Assembly (NCBI GenBank): GCA_028698765.1
Contig: JAQVVW010000092.1
Coordinates: 1 to 6,283, forward strand
Reading direction: 5' to 3'
DNA from: Methanoculleus sp.
GTDB lineage: Archaea > Halobacteriota > Methanomicrobia > Methanomicrobiales > Methanoculleaceae
DNA: 6,283 bases
The notes below the pieces were generated by a model that made no database searches, had not been told where the DNA came from, and was given only the letters and a program-made list of their open reading frames with translations. The position numbers were made by a program, and so were the translations under genes. Below, one piece after another: positions 5,482-6,283 of the stretch (its first letter is position 1; every line of letters starts with the position of its first letter).

Positions 5482-5565
5482 GTCGGTGGCCGGATACGCT
5501 TCCATCCGCATCATGACGCCTCCATAGCGAAACTCTAAATCATCCTGACGCAGATAGAGGTTATA

Positions 5566-6051
5566 ATGGCAGAGGGCAGGCTCAAGATCGTCGTTTTCGG
5601 TTCCTTCAACGCAGGAAAGTCCAGTTTCATCCAGGCGCTCGACCCCCGCAGCCGCCACATCGAAGCGTCCTCGGAGGGTGGCCCCACGACCGTTGCATTC
5701 GATTTCGGCCGATTGAAGGTTGGAGACAAGTCTATCTTTCTCTTCGGGACCCCGGGGCAGGAGCGGTTCGAGTTTGTCCGGCAGATCATCTCGCGGGGGA
5801 TGGACGGCGCGATCATCGTTGTGGACGCCACGACGGGCGTGGACGAGATGACGCGGTATTTCTATGACCAGTTAAAGCCCCTCGACGTGCCGCTCGCGTT
5901 CATGGCGAACAAATGCGACTGTCCCGGCGCGGCACCCGAGGCCGTCAGCCACGCTCTCCCGGGTGAGATGGTGCACCCGATCTCCGCGCGGAACGGCGAG
6001 AACGTTCATGCGGCGCTTGACGCCTTTGTCGCGACCCTGACTGCGCGGTAA
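5566..6051 (+). CDS. Small Ras-like GTPase, COG2229 type
   Basis: The protein binds and probably hydrolyses GTP as a cytoplasmic molecular switch. Visible motifs are: P-loop G12-S-F-N-A-G-K18-S19; switch I threonines T41/T42 (in GGPTTVAFDFG); G3 as LFGTPGQERF (G61-Q65); G4 N115-K-C-D118; and G5 as ISARNG (S140-A141). The usual Asp of DxxGQ is Gly here, as I recall for COG2229-type prokaryotic GTPases, which are related to Arf, SRP-receptor beta and MglA. The length of 161 residues, with almost nothing outside the G domain, is normal for them. The ATG at 5566 has gaggt four bases upstream. COG2229-type proteins often work with Roadblock/LC7 partners; none is visible among the complete genes here. 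The gene stands divergently from the acidic protein and 42 bases before the next plus-strand gene. Its specific pathway is unknown. Confidence 0.92.
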   Translation: MAEGRLKIVVFGSFNAGKSSFIQALDPRSRHIEASSEGGPTTVAFDFGRLKVGDKSIFLFGTPGQERFEFVRQIISRGMDGAIIVVDATTGVDEMTRYFYDQLKPLDVPLAFMANKCDCPGAAPEAVSHALPGEMVHPISARNGENVHAALDAFVATLTAR

Positions 6052-6055
6052 CGAT

Positions 6056-6062
6056 CATTTTT
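6056..6062 (+). promoter_or_regulatory. T-rich element: TATA box of next gene or end of GTPase transcript
   Basis: The plus strand reads catttttac within acgatcatttttactgccc, starting five bases after the GTPase stop codon. The five T residues (6058-6062) could terminate the GTPase message. The same element lies about 34 bases before the ATG at 6094, where a TATA box would give a nearly leaderless transcript. Both uses are possible and the sequence cannot separate them. Confidence 0.35.
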
Positions 6063-6093
6063 ACTGCCCTGGGGTCGTTCTCCTCTACGGACA

Positions 6094-6283
6094 ATGACCC
6101 GTAAAGAGACCTACATCAAGGAGGTTGCCCGGCTGCTCACGAGTTTTCTCTCGAGTGGCGACGCCGGAGACCTGCTTGCCTTTCTGGTCGCAGAGAGCCG
6201 TCTTCCCGGACCCCGGGCGAACCTGGAGATTGCGGCGGCGTTTGCCGGGACCGTGCAGGAGTTTGCCGTTGCCGATCCCGACG
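6094..6283 (+). CDS. Unknown helical protein, 5' part only
   Basis: The first 63 residues are present and the right window edge cuts the gene. The translation begins MTRKETYIKEVARLLTSFLS and continues with SGDAGDLLAFLVAESRLPGP and ANLEIAAAFAGTVQEFAV, which look like successive amphipathic helices, possibly of a helical-repeat protein. There is no signal peptide. Codon use is GC-biased like the neighbours, and no stop occurs before the edge. No Shine-Dalgarno sequence precedes the ATG (ctctacggacaatg), and the T-rich element at 6056-6062 would start transcription only a few bases ahead of it, so the message is probably leaderless. I do not recognise the family from this fragment. It may share function with the GTPase 42 bases upstream, but the promoter-like element between them leaves this open. 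Confidence 0.7.
   Translation, partial: MTRKETYIKEVARLLTSFLSSGDAGDLLAFLVAESRLPGPRANLEIAAAFAGTVQEFAVADPD

Noticed and set aside
5383..5658. 91-codon minus-strand frame across the divergent promoter region
   Set aside because: It overlaps the start of the well-supported GTPase gene on the opposite strand, including its P-loop, and covers the promoter elements.

Overview
The window looks like a chromosomal segment of a GC-rich methanogenic archaeon, most likely Methanomicrobiales and Methanoculleus-like. This rests on strong G/C bias at third codon positions, A/T-rich archaeal TATA boxes upstream of genes instead of bacterial -35/-10 pairs, purine-rich (GAGG-type) ribosome binding sites, and the protein types. 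The taxon is inferred; no rRNA or other taxonomic marker is present.

Layout, left to right. (1) The minus-strand 5' part of a secreted COG1361/CARDB-like surface protein runs off the left edge; its TATA box is at 791-800. (2) A gene-poor stretch at 721-1159 holds that promoter and a candidate 52-residue minus-strand small protein (866-1024). (3) A 66-residue plus-strand hypothetical protein (1160-1360) ends towards a convergent spacer. (4) A large minus-strand M1 aminopeptidase of PepN type (950 residues) is translationally coupled to an upstream HEAT-repeat protein: the aminopeptidase appears to start at a TTG overlapping the HEAT stop codon by 4 bp. (5) An acidic 117-residue unknown protein lies on the minus strand with its own promoter. 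(6) A divergent intergenic region at 5361-5565 carries three small inverted repeats and two promoters. (7) A plus-strand small Ras-like GTPase of the COG2229 type follows. (8) The 5' end of an unknown, probably leaderless, helical protein is cut by the right edge.

The best-supported functional unit is the HEAT-repeat/aminopeptidase pair, driven from a TATA box at about 4942-4949. The aminopeptidase has a full M1 active site and a PepN-type C-terminal half. Its substrate N-terminus-binding motifs (TQCQ, GGMEN) instead resemble the LTA4H/aminopeptidase B branch, and it has an extra charged helical segment just before GGMEN. I see no mobile element, CRISPR array, tRNA or rRNA. I also see no clear undescribed multi-gene system; the points most worth checking are the mosaic aminopeptidase, its coupling to the HEAT protein, the small ORF at 866-1024 and the dyad-rich promoter of the GTPase.
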